Assembly (NCBI GenBank): GCA_903953565.1
Contig: CAJBKE010000066.1
Coordinates: 1-57,074 of the forward strand
Reading direction: 5' to 3'
DNA: 57,074 nt
From: an uncultured Verrucomicrobiota bacterium
Lineage (GTDB): Bacteria; Verrucomicrobiota; Verrucomicrobiia; Chthoniobacterales; JACTMZ01
This document shows positions 1-9,271 of this stretch, piece after piece. Within the stretch, counting starts at the first letter, position 1. Each line of letters begins with the position of its first letter. The translations under genes and the position numbers were made by a program. The notes beneath the pieces are model-generated. The model was not told the origin of the DNA. It was given only the letters and a program-made list of their open reading frames with translations, and did not search any database.

Positions 1-102
1 CGAAACAAAGAACCGCACGACCGAACCCCCGAACCGTTTGGTGCGGACCCGCATTTCATCACTTTTCGACGCGCTCAACTGCCTTGCACTCAGCTTTCCG
101 AC
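1..102. other. Window edge, no gene seen
   Basis: This short stretch lies downstream of the leftmost minus-strand gene. No start codon with a convincing reading frame is visible on either strand. It contains a pyrimidine-rich stretch around 86-120 (CACTCAGCTTTCCGACTCA) that closely resembles one at 52136-52154. The polysaccharide locus may continue to the left of the window. Confidence 0.5.
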
Positions 103-1179
103 TCAAGTCTCAGCCTTCTCCGCCAGTCCTAATCTCTCCCGTCCGTAGCTACGCTTTTCGACCGCTTCGCACCAGGGGGCATTGTCCAAATACCACTTCA
201 CTGTGCGGCAGATGCCTGATTCGAAGGATTCGGACGGCTGCCAACCTAACTCGCGGGTCAGCTTGGAGAAATCCATCGCATAACGCAGGTCGTGTCCCGG
301 GCGATCCGTGACATAGGTCTTCAGCCGCGCATGCGGTCCTGTCGGATCGGGACGCAACTCATCGAGCAGCGCGCAAATCGTGTCCACGACATCGATGTTC
401 ATTTTCTCGGCTCCGCCGCCGATATTGTAGGTCTCGCCGAGGCGCCCCCCCCGCAACACCGTCCAAATGGCGCGGCAGTGGTCCTCGACAAACAGCCAGT
501 CGCGGATGTTTTCACCTTTGCCGTAGATCGGAAGCTGTTTGCCCTCGATCGCATTGCGAATGATCAAAGGGATCAACTTTTCCGGAAATTGGTAGGGCCC
601 GTAGTTGTTCGAGCAGTTCGTCGTCAAGGCCGGCATCTTGTGCGTATGGAACGCCGCTCGGACCAGAAAGTCGCTGGCCGCTTTGCTCGCCGCGTAGGGA
701 CTGTTCGGTGCGTAGGGGGTCAGCTCCGTAAAGGCCGCATCCCCTGTCTGGAGAGTCCCGTAAACCTCGTCGGTGGAAACATGGAGGAAGCGGAGCCGCT
801 CTTTGCGGCCAGCCTCCAACTCCTTCCAATACCCGCGCACCGCATCCAGCAAGCGTTGTGTCCCGAGCACATTGGTCGTGATAAAAGGCTCCGGAGTGTC
901 GATGGAGCGATCCACATGCGACTCAGCGGCAAAGTTGAGGACGGCATCGACTTGGTGCTCCCGCAGCATTTTTGAAACGAGCGATGTATCCCCGATATCC
1001 CCTTCAACAAAGACATGCCGCGAGTCGCCGTCAAAATCCGCCAGAGACCCTCGGTAACCTGCGTAAGTCAGCAGGTCCAGGTTGACCAGCTTGCCGACTT
1101 TCCAATCGGGCGATTGCAATGCGAGACGAACAAAATTGCCGCCGATGAATCCGGCGCCGCCGGTGACAAGGAGATTCAT
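103..1179 (-). CDS. rfbB: dTDP-glucose 4,6-dehydratase
   Basis: Extended SDR enzyme that converts dTDP-glucose to dTDP-4-keto-6-deoxyglucose, the entry to dTDP-rhamnose and other 6-deoxyhexoses. The 358-residue protein opens with the Rossmann motif TGGAGFIGGNFV. It carries the family signatures STDEVYG and YAASK, the latter holding the catalytic Tyr and Lys, and has the usual family length. The frame stays open upstream to 1305, but the ATG at 1179 puts the glycine-rich motif right at the N-terminus, as in RmlB/RfbB. It is the last gene of the minus-strand polysaccharide locus in this window. The partner genes rmlA, rmlC and rmlD are not recognisable here, although the RmlD-like SDR at 7775-8656 could take part. 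Confidence 0.95.
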   Translation of the reverse strand: MNLLVTGGAGFIGGNFVRLALQSPDWKVGKLVNLDLLTYAGYRGSLADFDGDSRHVFVEGDIGDTSLVSKMLREHQVDAVLNFAAESHVDRSIDTPEPFITTNVLGTQRLLDAVRGYWKELEAGRKERLRFLHVSTDEVYGTLQTGDAAFTELTPYAPNSPYAASKAASDFLVRAAFHTHKMPALTTNCSNNYGPYQFPEKLIPLIIRNAIEGKQLPIYGKGENIRDWLFVEDHCRAIWTVLRGGRLGETYNIGGGAEKMNIDVVDTICALLDELRPDPTGPHARLKTYVTDRPGHDLRYAMDFSKLTRELGWQPSESFESGICRTVKWYLDNAPWCEAVEKRSYGRERLGLAEKAET

Positions 1180-1312
1180 AAAAAAGCTACGTGTGGCGCG
1201 TGGGTAGTGACGAGTTGAGTCGATATCACTGAAGTTAAAGAGTACATTGCGGCGGAGTGCAGCTAGGCATGCCTGCCCCCTCCACCCTCGTCTCTCAACT
1301 CTCAACCATTCC

Positions 1313-4300
1313 TCAGCTTACCGCCGCCAACCGCAACACACGCCAAGCGGCTTCGAGTGAGATAGCCGTGGACATTTTCGAGTCACCCTCGCGGCGCTCG
1401 GTGAAGACAATGGGAACTTCCTTGATCGTGTAACCCTGCTTCCACGCGGTGTGGTGCAATTCGATCTGGAAGGCGTAGCCCTCGGCTTGGACTTTGTCCC
1501 AATTCAGGTCGCGCAGGACGTCGGCGCGGATCGCTTTGAAGCCACTCGTAGGATCACTCATCGGCAACGCCGTCAGTGTCCTCACATAAAATCCGCCGAA
1601 AGTGCTGATGAAGAGCCGGCTCTGCGGCCAATTGAGCACCGAGATGCCGCCAAGATAGCGCGAACCGACCGCGATGTGAGCCCCCTGCTCCAAGGCTTCG
1701 AGCAATTTTGGAATGTCGACCGGATCGTGCGAGAGGTCAGCGTCCATTTCGACTGCCGCATGATAGCCATTCTTGACGGCCCATTGGAATCCGCGGCGGT
1801 AAGCCGTGCCCAACCCTGCCTTGCCCTTGCCCTCAAGCAGGAAAATACGCTTGTTGAACTCAGGGCGGGCGCGAACCACTCCCGCGGTGCCGTCGGGGGA
1901 CCCATCATCAACAACAAGAACATCCGCCTTGCGTGGAAGTCCGAGAACCAAATCAATCGCTTTGTTGATCGATTCGCGTTCGTTGTAGGTCGGGATGACA
2001 ACCACCACCTTGTCTATGCTCTCTGTCGGCGGGGCGATCAGGGGCGTCTGCTTGTTCGCTCCGGTCCACCAATCCTTCCAACGCTTTGGCATGAAGGGCA
2101 GAGGCATGATGAGCAACATGCCGAGCACGCCGACCCACGAGAGACCGGAAATCCAGACGGCGACGTCATACCATCGCGGCGGGGAGAAGACGAATTCGAT
2201 GGGGCCATTGGTCCGCCCCATCGGCACCGCCATGAGGCCACCGAAGGCCTTAAAGACGGGCAACTGCGATCCATCCGAGTAAGCCCGCCAATCGGGATGC
2301 CACGCCTCAGTCACCACGAGCCATCCTTTCCGCTCGCCGAACGGATCGAAGACCATCTTCGAAGGGTCCTTGCGGGGAAGACTGTAAGGCACCCGCTCAA
2401 ATGGTGCGCCCGGACCTTGCGCGTATTTTTGGGAAATCTGGATACCGTTTGCCGTTGATCCCGTGCCGGCGAGGAACGGGAAGTTACGCTCATTGGGCCC
2501 GAGTTCGATTGGTGCCGCGTTGACCCTTCCAGCAGCGTCGAGGAAGGCAGCAGCCAAACCTTCGGTGCCCGGGTCCATGGCAATGTATTCACGCGCAACA
2601 AACGCGGGCGCGAGAGAATCCTTGTTTTCCAGCACCCGGATGTATTCCGAGTCGAACCCGGCGGGATAGGCCTGCGCGAAAGCATTTTGGACCTCCTGCG
2701 GTGTGAAGGGATCTTTCTTATCAAGCAGCACGTGGGAAATGCCCGCAACGCGCATGTAGGTTTGCATCGCGCTGGGCGATGAATTGGCGCCGTTGACCAG
2801 CGCCCTGATCCCTCGCAGCTGGAAGTGGCTCCACGAAGCCTCACTATTTAATCCCCTCCCCGATTGCATCGGCGTGCGCAGATAGAAGTAGCGCCCGGAC
2901 ATCGGATAGACGCGCCCCTCGATGAGCGAAGTTTTCAAATAATCCTGCGAACGATCAAAATCGCTGAATGTCTGCTCCGGCAGACCAGGCGCAAAGAACT
3001 TCGAGAAGTAGGCCGACGAATCGAGCAGAAGAATCACTCCGAGCAGTCCAGCCACGACCAAGCGATCGCGCTTCTCGATCATTGCATCGAACAACTGTTG
3101 CAGCGCAAGCGCACCCGCCACAGCCGCGGCAAAAAATCCGACCTCCCAAAACCCCCACGGCGCGCGGATGTCGCGATACATGGGAAGTTTCTCGAGGAGG
3201 ACAAACCCCGGGACGAAAAGATAGATCAGGATGAGCACGGTGGCCCACAGCCCTCGCCGCGGCCCCGCCGGGAGGATTGCGTAAATAAGAAACGGCGGGA
3301 TGCAAGTCATGAACCACATCAAGGCTGCGATCCAATCCGGCGCCTTGGGTGAGCCCTTAAGAAATTCCTGCACTCCGGTGAACACCGAGAAGGGCCCCTG
3401 AGCCAGCCAAAGAGCAAGCAGTGTTATTCCGACGAACAGGCGCAGCAGCACGCCACTGCGAGTGGCCAACCACTCCGAATTTTTGCGCGACCACCAAAAG
3501 ACCGCGGCCACGGCGAACAGCACAATTAAGCCGAGATAAAACTGTCCGCGGTCGGCCACGAAGTCCGGGCGCATATTGGCGAACAGACCGTTCGCGCGAT
3601 CGAGCACAGACGTGAAGTTCTTGATCGAGAACGCCTGCTGCCACCCCACAAAGTTATCGAAAGAAAAGGCAGCCACCCATTGGTATTCACGAGTGAGCGG
3701 GAGAGACAAAAGGGCGGCCATCAGGCAGACAAGCACCAGGGAAACAAGAGTGCCCCGCACAAGGGCCACACGACGCTCGGGCCGATCAATCAGCAGCCAG
3801 ACAAAGAAGACCAATGCCAGCGGCGCGAACATGAATGCCAGTTTCGCGTAGCACAGCATCATGGCCGACCAGCCGACGGCCAGCCACGCCGACGCCCTCC
3901 AAGAGCCTTCGTCCGCAACTTTCAGAAAAGCCCACAAGATGAGGGGCGGAAAAATGTAGGAATAGCTGCCCATCCAGTGCTCGAAGTTAGCGATGCGCAC
4001 GAGCATGTTGGCACTCAGGCAATAAAGAATCGCGGCAATGACCGCGGTCCAGTCGTTCCGCGTCAATCGCCGAACAAAAACACACATGGTGAGTGCGCTG
4101 AATGGAATGAGCATCAAGGCGGCGACTTTGATGCCGAGCGGATCGCCGAAGATGCCAATGAACACCAGCCCGACGGAAAACGGCACAATACTGAGACTGA
4201 AGTTGGCCATCGAGTGGCCCTGCATGAGGTTCGTGCTCCACCACGGAATACCCCCGGCTTTTTGAATGCCCGACCATAACTCGTATAAAAACCGCCCTCC

Positions 4301-4465
4301 TCCGCCATACATCTCTTCCTGACCCGGCGTCTGCCGGAGCCACCCGAATGCGAACACGCATGTCACCAGAGCAACAAAAACCGCCAAAAACACCATTGGA
4401 GAAGACAAGGCGGATGCAGAAGCGGAACTTTTGCCTGCCTTTGAATCTGAACGCGGATTACTCAT
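1313..4465 (-). CDS. YfhO-like membrane protein fused to polyprenol-phosphate mannose synthase
   Basis: This 1050-residue protein has two parts. Residues from about 20 to 490 hold many hydrophobic segments, followed by a large soluble domain and one more membrane segment near 765-790. That layout resembles YfhO/GT-C-type membrane proteins. From about residue 815 it is a complete GT2 enzyme of the DPM1 type, with VVVIPTYNERES, VVDDGSPDGT, MDADLSHDP, GSRYLGG and PTSGFKA. DPM1-type enzymes move a sugar from a nucleotide donor to polyprenyl phosphate. YfhO-like and GT-C enzymes use such lipid-linked sugars on the outer face of the membrane. The fusion therefore probably makes and uses a polyprenyl-phosphate sugar in one polypeptide. 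The chosen ATG is followed by a Ser/Lys-rich cytoplasmic tail. The GT2 call is firm; the N-terminal call is moderate. Confidence 0.85.
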   Translation of the reverse strand: MSNPRSDSKAGKSSASASALSSPMVFLAVFVALVTCVFAFGWLRQTPGQEEMYGGGGRFLYELWSGIQKAGGIPWWSTNLMQGHSMANFSLSIVPFSVGLVFIGIFGDPLGIKVAALMLIPFSALTMCVFVRRLTRNDWTAVIAAILYCLSANMLVRIANFEHWMGSYSYIFPPLILWAFLKVADEGSWRASAWLAVGWSAMMLCYAKLAFMFAPLALVFFVWLLIDRPERRVALVRGTLVSLVLVCLMAALLSLPLTREYQWVAAFSFDNFVGWQQAFSIKNFTSVLDRANGLFANMRPDFVADRGQFYLGLIVLFAVAAVFWWSRKNSEWLATRSGVLLRLFVGITLLALWLAQGPFSVFTGVQEFLKGSPKAPDWIAALMWFMTCIPPFLIYAILPAGPRRGLWATVLILIYLFVPGFVLLEKLPMYRDIRAPWGFWEVGFFAAAVAGALALQQLFDAMIEKRDRLVVAGLLGVILLLDSSAYFSKFFAPGLPEQTFSDFDRSQDYLKTSLIEGRVYPMSGRYFYLRTPMQSGRGLNSEASWSHFQLRGIRALVNGANSSPSAMQTYMRVAGISHVLLDKKDPFTPQEVQNAFAQAYPAGFDSEYIRVLENKDSLAPAFVAREYIAMDPGTEGLAAAFLDAAGRVNAAPIELGPNERNFPFLAGTGSTANGIQISQKYAQGPGAPFERVPYSLPRKDPSKMVFDPFGERKGWLVVTEAWHPDWRAYSDGSQLPVFKAFGGLMAVPMGRTNGPIEFVFSPPRWYDVAVWISGLSWVGVLGMLLIMPLPFMPKRWKDWWTGANKQTPLIAPPTESIDKVVVVIPTYNERESINKAIDLVLGLPRKADVLVVDDGSPDGTAGVVRARPEFNKRIFLLEGKGKAGLGTAYRRGFQWAVKNGYHAAVEMDADLSHDPVDIPKLLEALEQGAHIAVGSRYLGGISVLNWPQSRLFISTFGGFYVRTLTALPMSDPTSGFKAIRADVLRDLNWDKVQAEGYAFQIELHHTAWKQGYTIKEVPIVFTERREGDSKMSTAISLEAAWRVLRLAAVS

Positions 4466-4606
4466 TAAAATGGAATTTTCTCCTAAGCACGGACGCGGTG
4501 TCGGTATCAGCGCTTGATAAGCTTAGCCACCAAAATTTGAGGTTTACAGCAAAGTGTGCGCGGTCGTTGGACCAAAAGTCGTGCCCATTGCCGAGGCAGT
4601 ATTCAT

Positions 4607-5185
4607 TCATACGCGGACAAGCTGTTTGATCTGCATCCACGTAGCCGCAGACTCCGCTCCCCCGGCTACGCGGTGGGACGAACCCGGGTCGAAGAGAATT
4701 TTGCGTGTCACTTCCGGAAAGTCAGGATGCTCAAGAATATCCGGCAAGTCATCGACAAAAACTCTGCAATGCAACGAATCGATTCGGGCGATTTTGCATG
4801 CTTTCGACTCTTCGAGGAAAACACCGGTCACAGCAAGTCCACTTTCCATGATCCAAGAGCGCGCGTGAGCATGGAGATCGTGCTTTTTCCCGGCGATGGG
4901 ATGCCGCGTGCGGTGACTGACTACGAAAATCTCACAGCCCGAAGACAGCCAATGAAGCAACGTGTCTTCGGCTCCGGGAAAAGGCTTCGCTTCGCTCATC
5001 AAGGGACCGTAAAGCTCGCCTTGGAGTTTCGTCCACTCTCCCTCCTCGCCCCGCGCCCGCAATTCTTCGCGCAGCGCGACCTTCGGGTCGCTTTGCGGCA
5101 ACGATACACCATAGGCAGCACACATCCGTTCCAGCGGCAAACGGTAATCCGCGAGAGTGTTGTCGAGGTCTAGACCGATTCTCAT
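4607..5185 (-). CDS. HAD-family hydrolase, 5'-nucleotidase-like
   Basis: Short (192-residue) HAD phosphatase. Motif I is seen as LDLDNTLAD at residues 5-13, with the nucleophile and acid Asp pair. A threonine-containing stretch (VVSHRT) follows, and the acidic motif IV appears as VFVDDLPD. The DxDNT form of motif I and the small size fit the NT5C-like 5'-nucleotidase group. The substrate is unknown; inside a sugar locus it could be a sugar phosphate or nucleotide. It lies 6 bp downstream of the GT2 gene at 5192, so it is probably co-transcribed with it. A gap of about 140 bp separates it from the next gene. Confidence 0.75.
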   Translation of the reverse strand: MRIGLDLDNTLADYRLPLERMCAAYGVSLPQSDPKVALREELRARGEEGEWTKLQGELYGPLMSEAKPFPGAEDTLLHWLSSGCEIFVVSHRTRHPIAGKKHDLHAHARSWIMESGLAVTGVFLEESKACKIARIDSLHCRVFVDDLPDILEHPDFPEVTRKILFDPGSSHRVAGGAESAATWMQIKQLVRV

Positions 5186-5191
5186 CCGCGG

Positions 5192-5965
5192 TCAGCACTG
5201 CCCGTAAAGCAGCTTGGAGACGCTGCGAATCAAGATATTCTGCAAAGAGTGCGCGACCGAGGCCAAATTCCTGAAGGTCAGGGCTTTTGAGTGGCCGGTC
5301 GCACGCTCGTTTCCCGACACCGCTATCTCCATAAACGAGAGATTCCTCGACAGCAAACGCGTCAGCAGATCGGCTTGGAATCCGAATCCGTGCGAGTTTG
5401 AATGCCAGCGCCTTACGTAGTCCGTGCGAGTCAACAGCAGCCCATTGTAATAACGTAGGCGGTATCCACTGATCAGATTCACCAGTGCAGTGTAGACTTT
5501 GGAGATGAACCTGCGCAGCAAAGAACGCCCGCGTACCTCAGTGTTGAATGGCACAAGGATCTCAGCTTGGCCGATCGACGAAAATATTTTCTCGAGAGTC
5601 TCTACCGGCTCAACGTTGTCGCCGCAAATCATGCGATACCACTCTCCCTTGGCCCGGAACGCCGCCTCGGCGTAGTTGTTTGCCACCCCCTCGTTACGCG
5701 AGTTGAGAAGCATGCGCACGGGCAACTCTGGGTTTTCCGCCATGAAGTTGCGGATACGCAGAACGCTGTCGTCATGCGAAGCGTCATCCACGATGATGAT
5801 ATCATAAGAACTAACCGTCTTCGCGAGCGCGGCCACGAGCGTTTCGAGCGTCCCGACGATGTTGTCCTGCTCGTTATAGCAGGCAACAAACAGGCTTAGG
5901 AATACCGGCACCTCCAAGGCGGCTGCCGCAGGAGTGGATTCTTCTCTGGGGCCGAAAGGCATCAT
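5192..5965 (-). CDS. Glycosyltransferase family 2 protein
   Basis: GT-A fold glycosyltransferase of 257 residues, predicted to transfer a sugar from a nucleotide donor to a lipid-linked or polysaccharide acceptor at the inner membrane face. It shows VACYNEQDNI near the N-terminus, IIVDDASHDDS for the nucleotide-binding Asp pair, and CGDNVEP in place of the usual DxD metal motif. The C-terminus is amphipathic rather than a clear membrane segment. Its start codon overlaps the stop of the membrane-protein gene at 5962 as ATGA, so translation is probably coupled. Sugar specificity cannot be read from the sequence. Confidence 0.85.
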   Translation of the reverse strand: MMPFGPREESTPAAAALEVPVFLSLFVACYNEQDNIVGTLETLVAALAKTVSSYDIIIVDDASHDDSVLRIRNFMAENPELPVRMLLNSRNEGVANNYAEAAFRAKGEWYRMICGDNVEPVETLEKIFSSIGQAEILVPFNTEVRGRSLLRRFISKVYTALVNLISGYRLRYYNGLLLTRTDYVRRWHSNSHGFGFQADLLTRLLSRNLSFMEIAVSGNERATGHSKALTFRNLASVAHSLQNILIRSVSKLLYGQC

Positions 5966-6507
5966 GAGGGACGATCAAACTCGCTTTCGCGTCTAAGGAC
6001 GAACTTTTTCAGGGCGAAGACCGTTCTCGCAACCGGGACAAGGCGCGGATTGGTCAACTTCCAGCGACCGTCTTCCAGCACTACATCCCCGCCTTCAAGC
6101 AGGCGCTGCAGCCGCGCTTCCTTGATGAGTTCCTCATCATAAACCGCGCGTAACCCCTCGTGGGAAATGAACCCGCCGCGCTCGTCGCACTCCTTGAAAA
6201 TGCGGATGCGTATCGAGGCATGTCCGAGGTTGATGAAGTTGAAGAAACAATAAGCGAGCATCGCGTAAATGGCAGGATTCGCAACCAGAGCCAACACCCA
6301 GCGGTCGAGATCGCGCGGAAAGACCGTGAGCAACGCCGCCTGCAAGCCAACCACCACCAGCGCACCAGCCAGAAAACCCGATATCACCGAACCGAAAAAG
6401 CGTTCACCCCGGCGAAGACGAAGCACAACAGCCTGCACGACAACCATGACGACCAAGGCCAAGACCGGACTGGCGAGAAAATACCACTCGGAAGCGATTA
6501 AACTCAC
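5962..6507 (-). CDS. Small membrane protein, paralogue of 14919-15437
   Basis: No known function is recognised. The 181-residue protein starts with about 110 residues that form roughly four hydrophobic segments. A soluble C-terminus follows that looks like a small winged-helix-type domain, with the helix-rich stretch GFISHEGLRAVYDEE and then a predicted beta pair (DVVLEDGRWKLTN). The layout, length and C-terminal pattern match the protein at 14919-15437. Its stop overlaps the start of the GT2 gene at 5192-5965 (ATGA), so the two are probably partners. A role as a membrane subunit or regulator of a glycosyltransferase is possible but only inferred. Confidence 0.6.
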   Translation of the reverse strand: MSLIASEWYFLASPVLALVVMVVVQAVVLRLRRGERFFGSVISGFLAGALVVVGLQAALLTVFPRDLDRWVLALVANPAIYAMLAYCFFNFINLGHASIRIRIFKECDERGGFISHEGLRAVYDEELIKEARLQRLLEGGDVVLEDGRWKLTNPRLVPVARTVFALKKFVLRRESEFDRPS

Positions 6508-6597
6508 AGGAATTCTGGTTGTGACATTGTCGATGACCCGAACAGGCAGCCTATCATCATAACGCGCGCCACGACTTTCATTTGCATTCTGCCGCGT

Positions 6598-7752
6598 TCA
6601 TGGAAGCACAAGCTCAAGACCTGACGCCGACAGGCGCTCGTTAACGGCTCTGGCAATCACGGGGGCCAATGGGACGTAAACCTTTGCCTTCGGCCTGACT
6701 TGAGCCGGGGCGATGATGGGCTTGCCAAAATGGGAGCGACCGATGCGACCCGGATCCTCATCGACATAAAAGTCAATCGCGTCCGGTCCGACTACACCAG
6801 TAAGCCAATTCGCGGCAATGGATGTTCCGAAAACTCCGAACCTCCGCCCGCTGGCAGCGAGGCGCTTGGCGCCGGCAGCCACTGACTCCAGCCATTGGAT
6901 GTGCTTTTGGACCAATCCGATGATCGATTCGATTTCACTTGGACTCCTGCGCAACCGCGTATCCTGTTTGGTCCGGCCGGCCACCAGACTGATCTCTTTG
7001 GGAATCCAATCACAATCGGAACCATGCAAAAGAGGAGCTTCCATTGCTCGCATCATACTCACCAACTGGTCCGCGGTGAAGTGAGATGCGTGGTCCGCCA
7101 CCAGTAACTCGAACGGGTTTACTTCGCAGGACGGCACTTCGATGAATATTGCTCCCGTTTGTTCCAATGATCGCTCCAAGACCCGATATGCGGCCGACGG
7201 CCCCTGCAAATGCTCGAATACATGGAGCAAGGTGATCAAATGGTAGCGACCCGCTAGTTTGTCGAAGCCGAAGGAAAAGAAATCTCGCACTCCGGGGATA
7301 CTGCGCACCTCCCGTTCGTAGGTGGCGGCAGATTCAAGGCCGAAGAGATCCCAATTCGGCAGGTGCAGACTGCAGGCACGCAAAAATCCGCCGCTGCCGC
7401 AACCGATATCAACCAAGTTGCCCCTTGCTGGCAGCAATTTGCGCCGCAAAAGCTCAAGGAGCAATTTTTCCGACCTCTGGATAGCGGCGCCTGTGAGCGG
7501 ATCGAAAATCGCCTGATCAACGCCCGAGGACTGATAGTTGCTCTCGTAGCTCGCATAAATCTCCGAGCACTCCGCCATCCATTTGTCATCCGTGTTCGCT
7601 TGTATCAACCCACAGCTGCGGCAGACCTGCAGAGAGCCTCCGGCGGGCCATGGCTTGCAGTCAGATGTGACTCTTCCGAGGGAAGCATATTCCGGGAAAA
7701 CATGTATCTCCCGGCATCCGCAGTCGTGGCAGCCTAGTGAAAATTTTTTCAT
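6598..7752 (-). CDS. Class I SAM methyltransferase with zinc-binding N-terminus, C-methyltransferase-like
   Basis: The 384-residue protein follows the three-part plan of the sugar C-methyltransferase group (TylC3/NovU-like). An N-terminal Cys-rich zinc site has CHDCGC and a later CRSCGL. A class I SAM domain begins with LVDIGCGSGGFL and has LLHVFEHL downstream. The C-terminal domain carries FGVFGTSIAANWL, in the position where the family has its second Rossmann-like motif. Family members methylate a carbon of 4-keto-6-deoxy nucleotide sugars, or relatives of these. It is one of four such proteins in this locus. The exact substrate cannot be told. It starts 22 bp downstream of the SDR gene at 7775. 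Confidence 0.8.
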   Translation of the reverse strand: MKKFSLGCHDCGCREIHVFPEYASLGRVTSDCKPWPAGGSLQVCRSCGLIQANTDDKWMAECSEIYASYESNYQSSGVDQAIFDPLTGAAIQRSEKLLLELLRRKLLPARGNLVDIGCGSGGFLRACSLHLPNWDLFGLESAATYEREVRSIPGVRDFFSFGFDKLAGRYHLITLLHVFEHLQGPSAAYRVLERSLEQTGAIFIEVPSCEVNPFELLVADHASHFTADQLVSMMRAMEAPLLHGSDCDWIPKEISLVAGRTKQDTRLRRSPSEIESIIGLVQKHIQWLESVAAGAKRLAASGRRFGVFGTSIAANWLTGVVGPDAIDFYVDEDPGRIGRSHFGKPIIAPAQVRPKAKVYVPLAPVIARAVNERLSASGLELVLP

Positions 7753-7774
7753 TGCTTTATGGCTGGCAGCAAAT

Positions 7775-8656
7775 TCACGCCGCCTTGGCCCACTCCTCAG
7801 CCAGTTCAGCGATCACCGATGAGGGTTGCTGCGGCTGGATGCCAAGCAATCGGCTGGTCCGCGCCATACCGAGAGCGCTATGACTCGGCTTGAAGAGCAG
7901 ATCAACACCTCGCGCCACAGCGGTTGCAGGACGCACACCTCCTCTTTTGAAGTAGCGTGCCAGCAACTCTGCGAAATCGAAGTAAGACAAGTCGTCCTCC
8001 CCCGAGAGATGAAAGACCCCTCCTTCGGCTGCTTCGCCAATCCTGAGGAGACCACGGGCTGCGTAGCGGCAGGAGATCGGCGAAAACACAAAATCCGTAA
8101 AAGCTTCGATCTTCTTTCCGGAAAGAAGATCTTTTGTCCACATCGGGAAAGGAGCCACAGACGGAGTCAGGACCCTCGTCAAACGTACAACGGAAGCGTT
8201 GCGTGCCCCGCCGCGCTGGGCTGCAGCGGCGAGGAAATTCCGCTCTGCTTCGGCTTTCTGGCGAGAATAGGCCAACTTGGGAGCAACCGGTTCATCTTCC
8301 CCGCCATGGTCACGATCTCCACCGAACACCGAATTAGTCGACAGAAAGATAGTGCGCGCGCCGTTCCTGCCAAAACGGTCCAGCAACTCGCAAATGGCGG
8401 TCACATTGACAACACGGCTTTGCGGATTGCCTTCACACTCTTTCAAATTGGATATCGCGAGACAGCCGATAACAACGCTCGGCTTCCAAGCGAAGCTTTC
8501 TTCCCACGTCTGGGGCTGCAAAAGATCGAGGTTGATTTTCCCGCCGCAAGCATCCGTGCGGCGAGAGGTTCCGAGACATTCGAATCCAAGCTGCCTCGCC
8601 TCTGAAAGCACGCAGCTGCCCACCGAACTGTCCGCCCCCAGCACCAAAATCCTCAT
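7775..8656 (-). CDS. SDR sugar-nucleotide reductase, RmlD-like
   Basis: Extended SDR of 293 residues. The N-terminus MRILVLGADSSVGS is a Rossmann NAD(P)-binding loop. FLSTNSVFGG and YSRQKAEAE supply the catalytic Ser/Thr region and the YxxxK pair. Size and layout resemble dTDP-4-dehydrorhamnose reductase (RmlD) more than dehydratases, so reduction of a 4-keto sugar nucleotide is the likely reaction. Its first codon overlaps the stop of the cupin gene at 8653 (ATGA). It could act on a keto sugar after a C-methyltransferase, but the true substrate is unknown. Confidence 0.8.
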   Translation of the reverse strand: MRILVLGADSSVGSCVLSEARQLGFECLGTSRRTDACGGKINLDLLQPQTWEESFAWKPSVVIGCLAISNLKECEGNPQSRVVNVTAICELLDRFGRNGARTIFLSTNSVFGGDRDHGGEDEPVAPKLAYSRQKAEAERNFLAAAAQRGGARNASVVRLTRVLTPSVAPFPMWTKDLLSGKKIEAFTDFVFSPISCRYAARGLLRIGEAAEGGVFHLSGEDDLSYFDFAELLARYFKRGGVRPATAVARGVDLLFKPSHSALGMARTSRLLGIQPQQPSSVIAELAEEWAKAA

Positions 8657-9192
8657 GCTTTCGTAGCTAGGTAGTTGTCGACGACCCTCTTGAGGTTGGT
8701 GAGCCAGTCGCTGACTGCGTTGAAGTTATTTTCATCTGGAGACCAAGGAGCAAATTGCGTGTCCTCGCGCCGGAAAGGCCCAGTAGAAACTTCGTGGAAC
8801 ACGAAGACCTCGCTGCGGACGAAGAGACAGTGATAAACCGGCTCCTCGATGCGGTAGTAAAAGGGCAGCCCTGTATGTTCAGGTCCCATGCGCCAAGCAT
8901 CGATGATCTCCCCATCCTCGTCGAAAAAGACCGCATCGGCTTCGCCGCGGAGGCAGAGGCCCGATTCCGCTTTGTTTTGGTGCCGGTGGGGACGGATATA
9001 TGTGCCCCGCCTCAGGGAAATAATCATCTCCTGCGGACTGCTTGGAAGCCCGGTGTGACAACAGATGCGGGACCTCTTCCGTTCGACCACGCCAGAGCTG
9101 GCCTCGATCGCGGCAAGATCCCCGCTATCCAAACGTTTGAAGCGACTTGTCACGCTGTAAACACTGTCGTCGCGTCGGTCTAAGTTTTTCAT
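8653..9192 (-). CDS. WbuC-type cupin metalloprotein
   Basis: A 179-residue cupin-fold protein. Its core has RRGTYIRPHRHQNKAES, with the His/Glu metal-binding residues, and later EVSTGPF...FAPWSPDE. This pattern is the one seen in WbuC proteins of O-antigen clusters. WbuC function is not well established. A role in a sugar modification step is inferred from context. The gene is coupled to the RmlD-like SDR by an ATGA overlap. A 79-bp gap separates it from the C-methyltransferase gene upstream. Confidence 0.75.
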   Translation of the reverse strand: MKNLDRRDDSVYSVTSRFKRLDSGDLAAIEASSGVVERKRSRICCHTGLPSSPQEMIISLRRGTYIRPHRHQNKAESGLCLRGEADAVFFDEDGEIIDAWRMGPEHTGLPFYYRIEEPVYHCLFVRSEVFVFHEVSTGPFRREDTQFAPWSPDENNFNAVSDWLTNLKRVVDNYLATKA

Positions 9193-9271
9193 GAGATCTG
9201 AAATGGCGAGCAGGCCCTGCCAGCCAGTCTTTTGTCGCGGTCAACCACAGAGAAACGATGTGCATGCAGTT

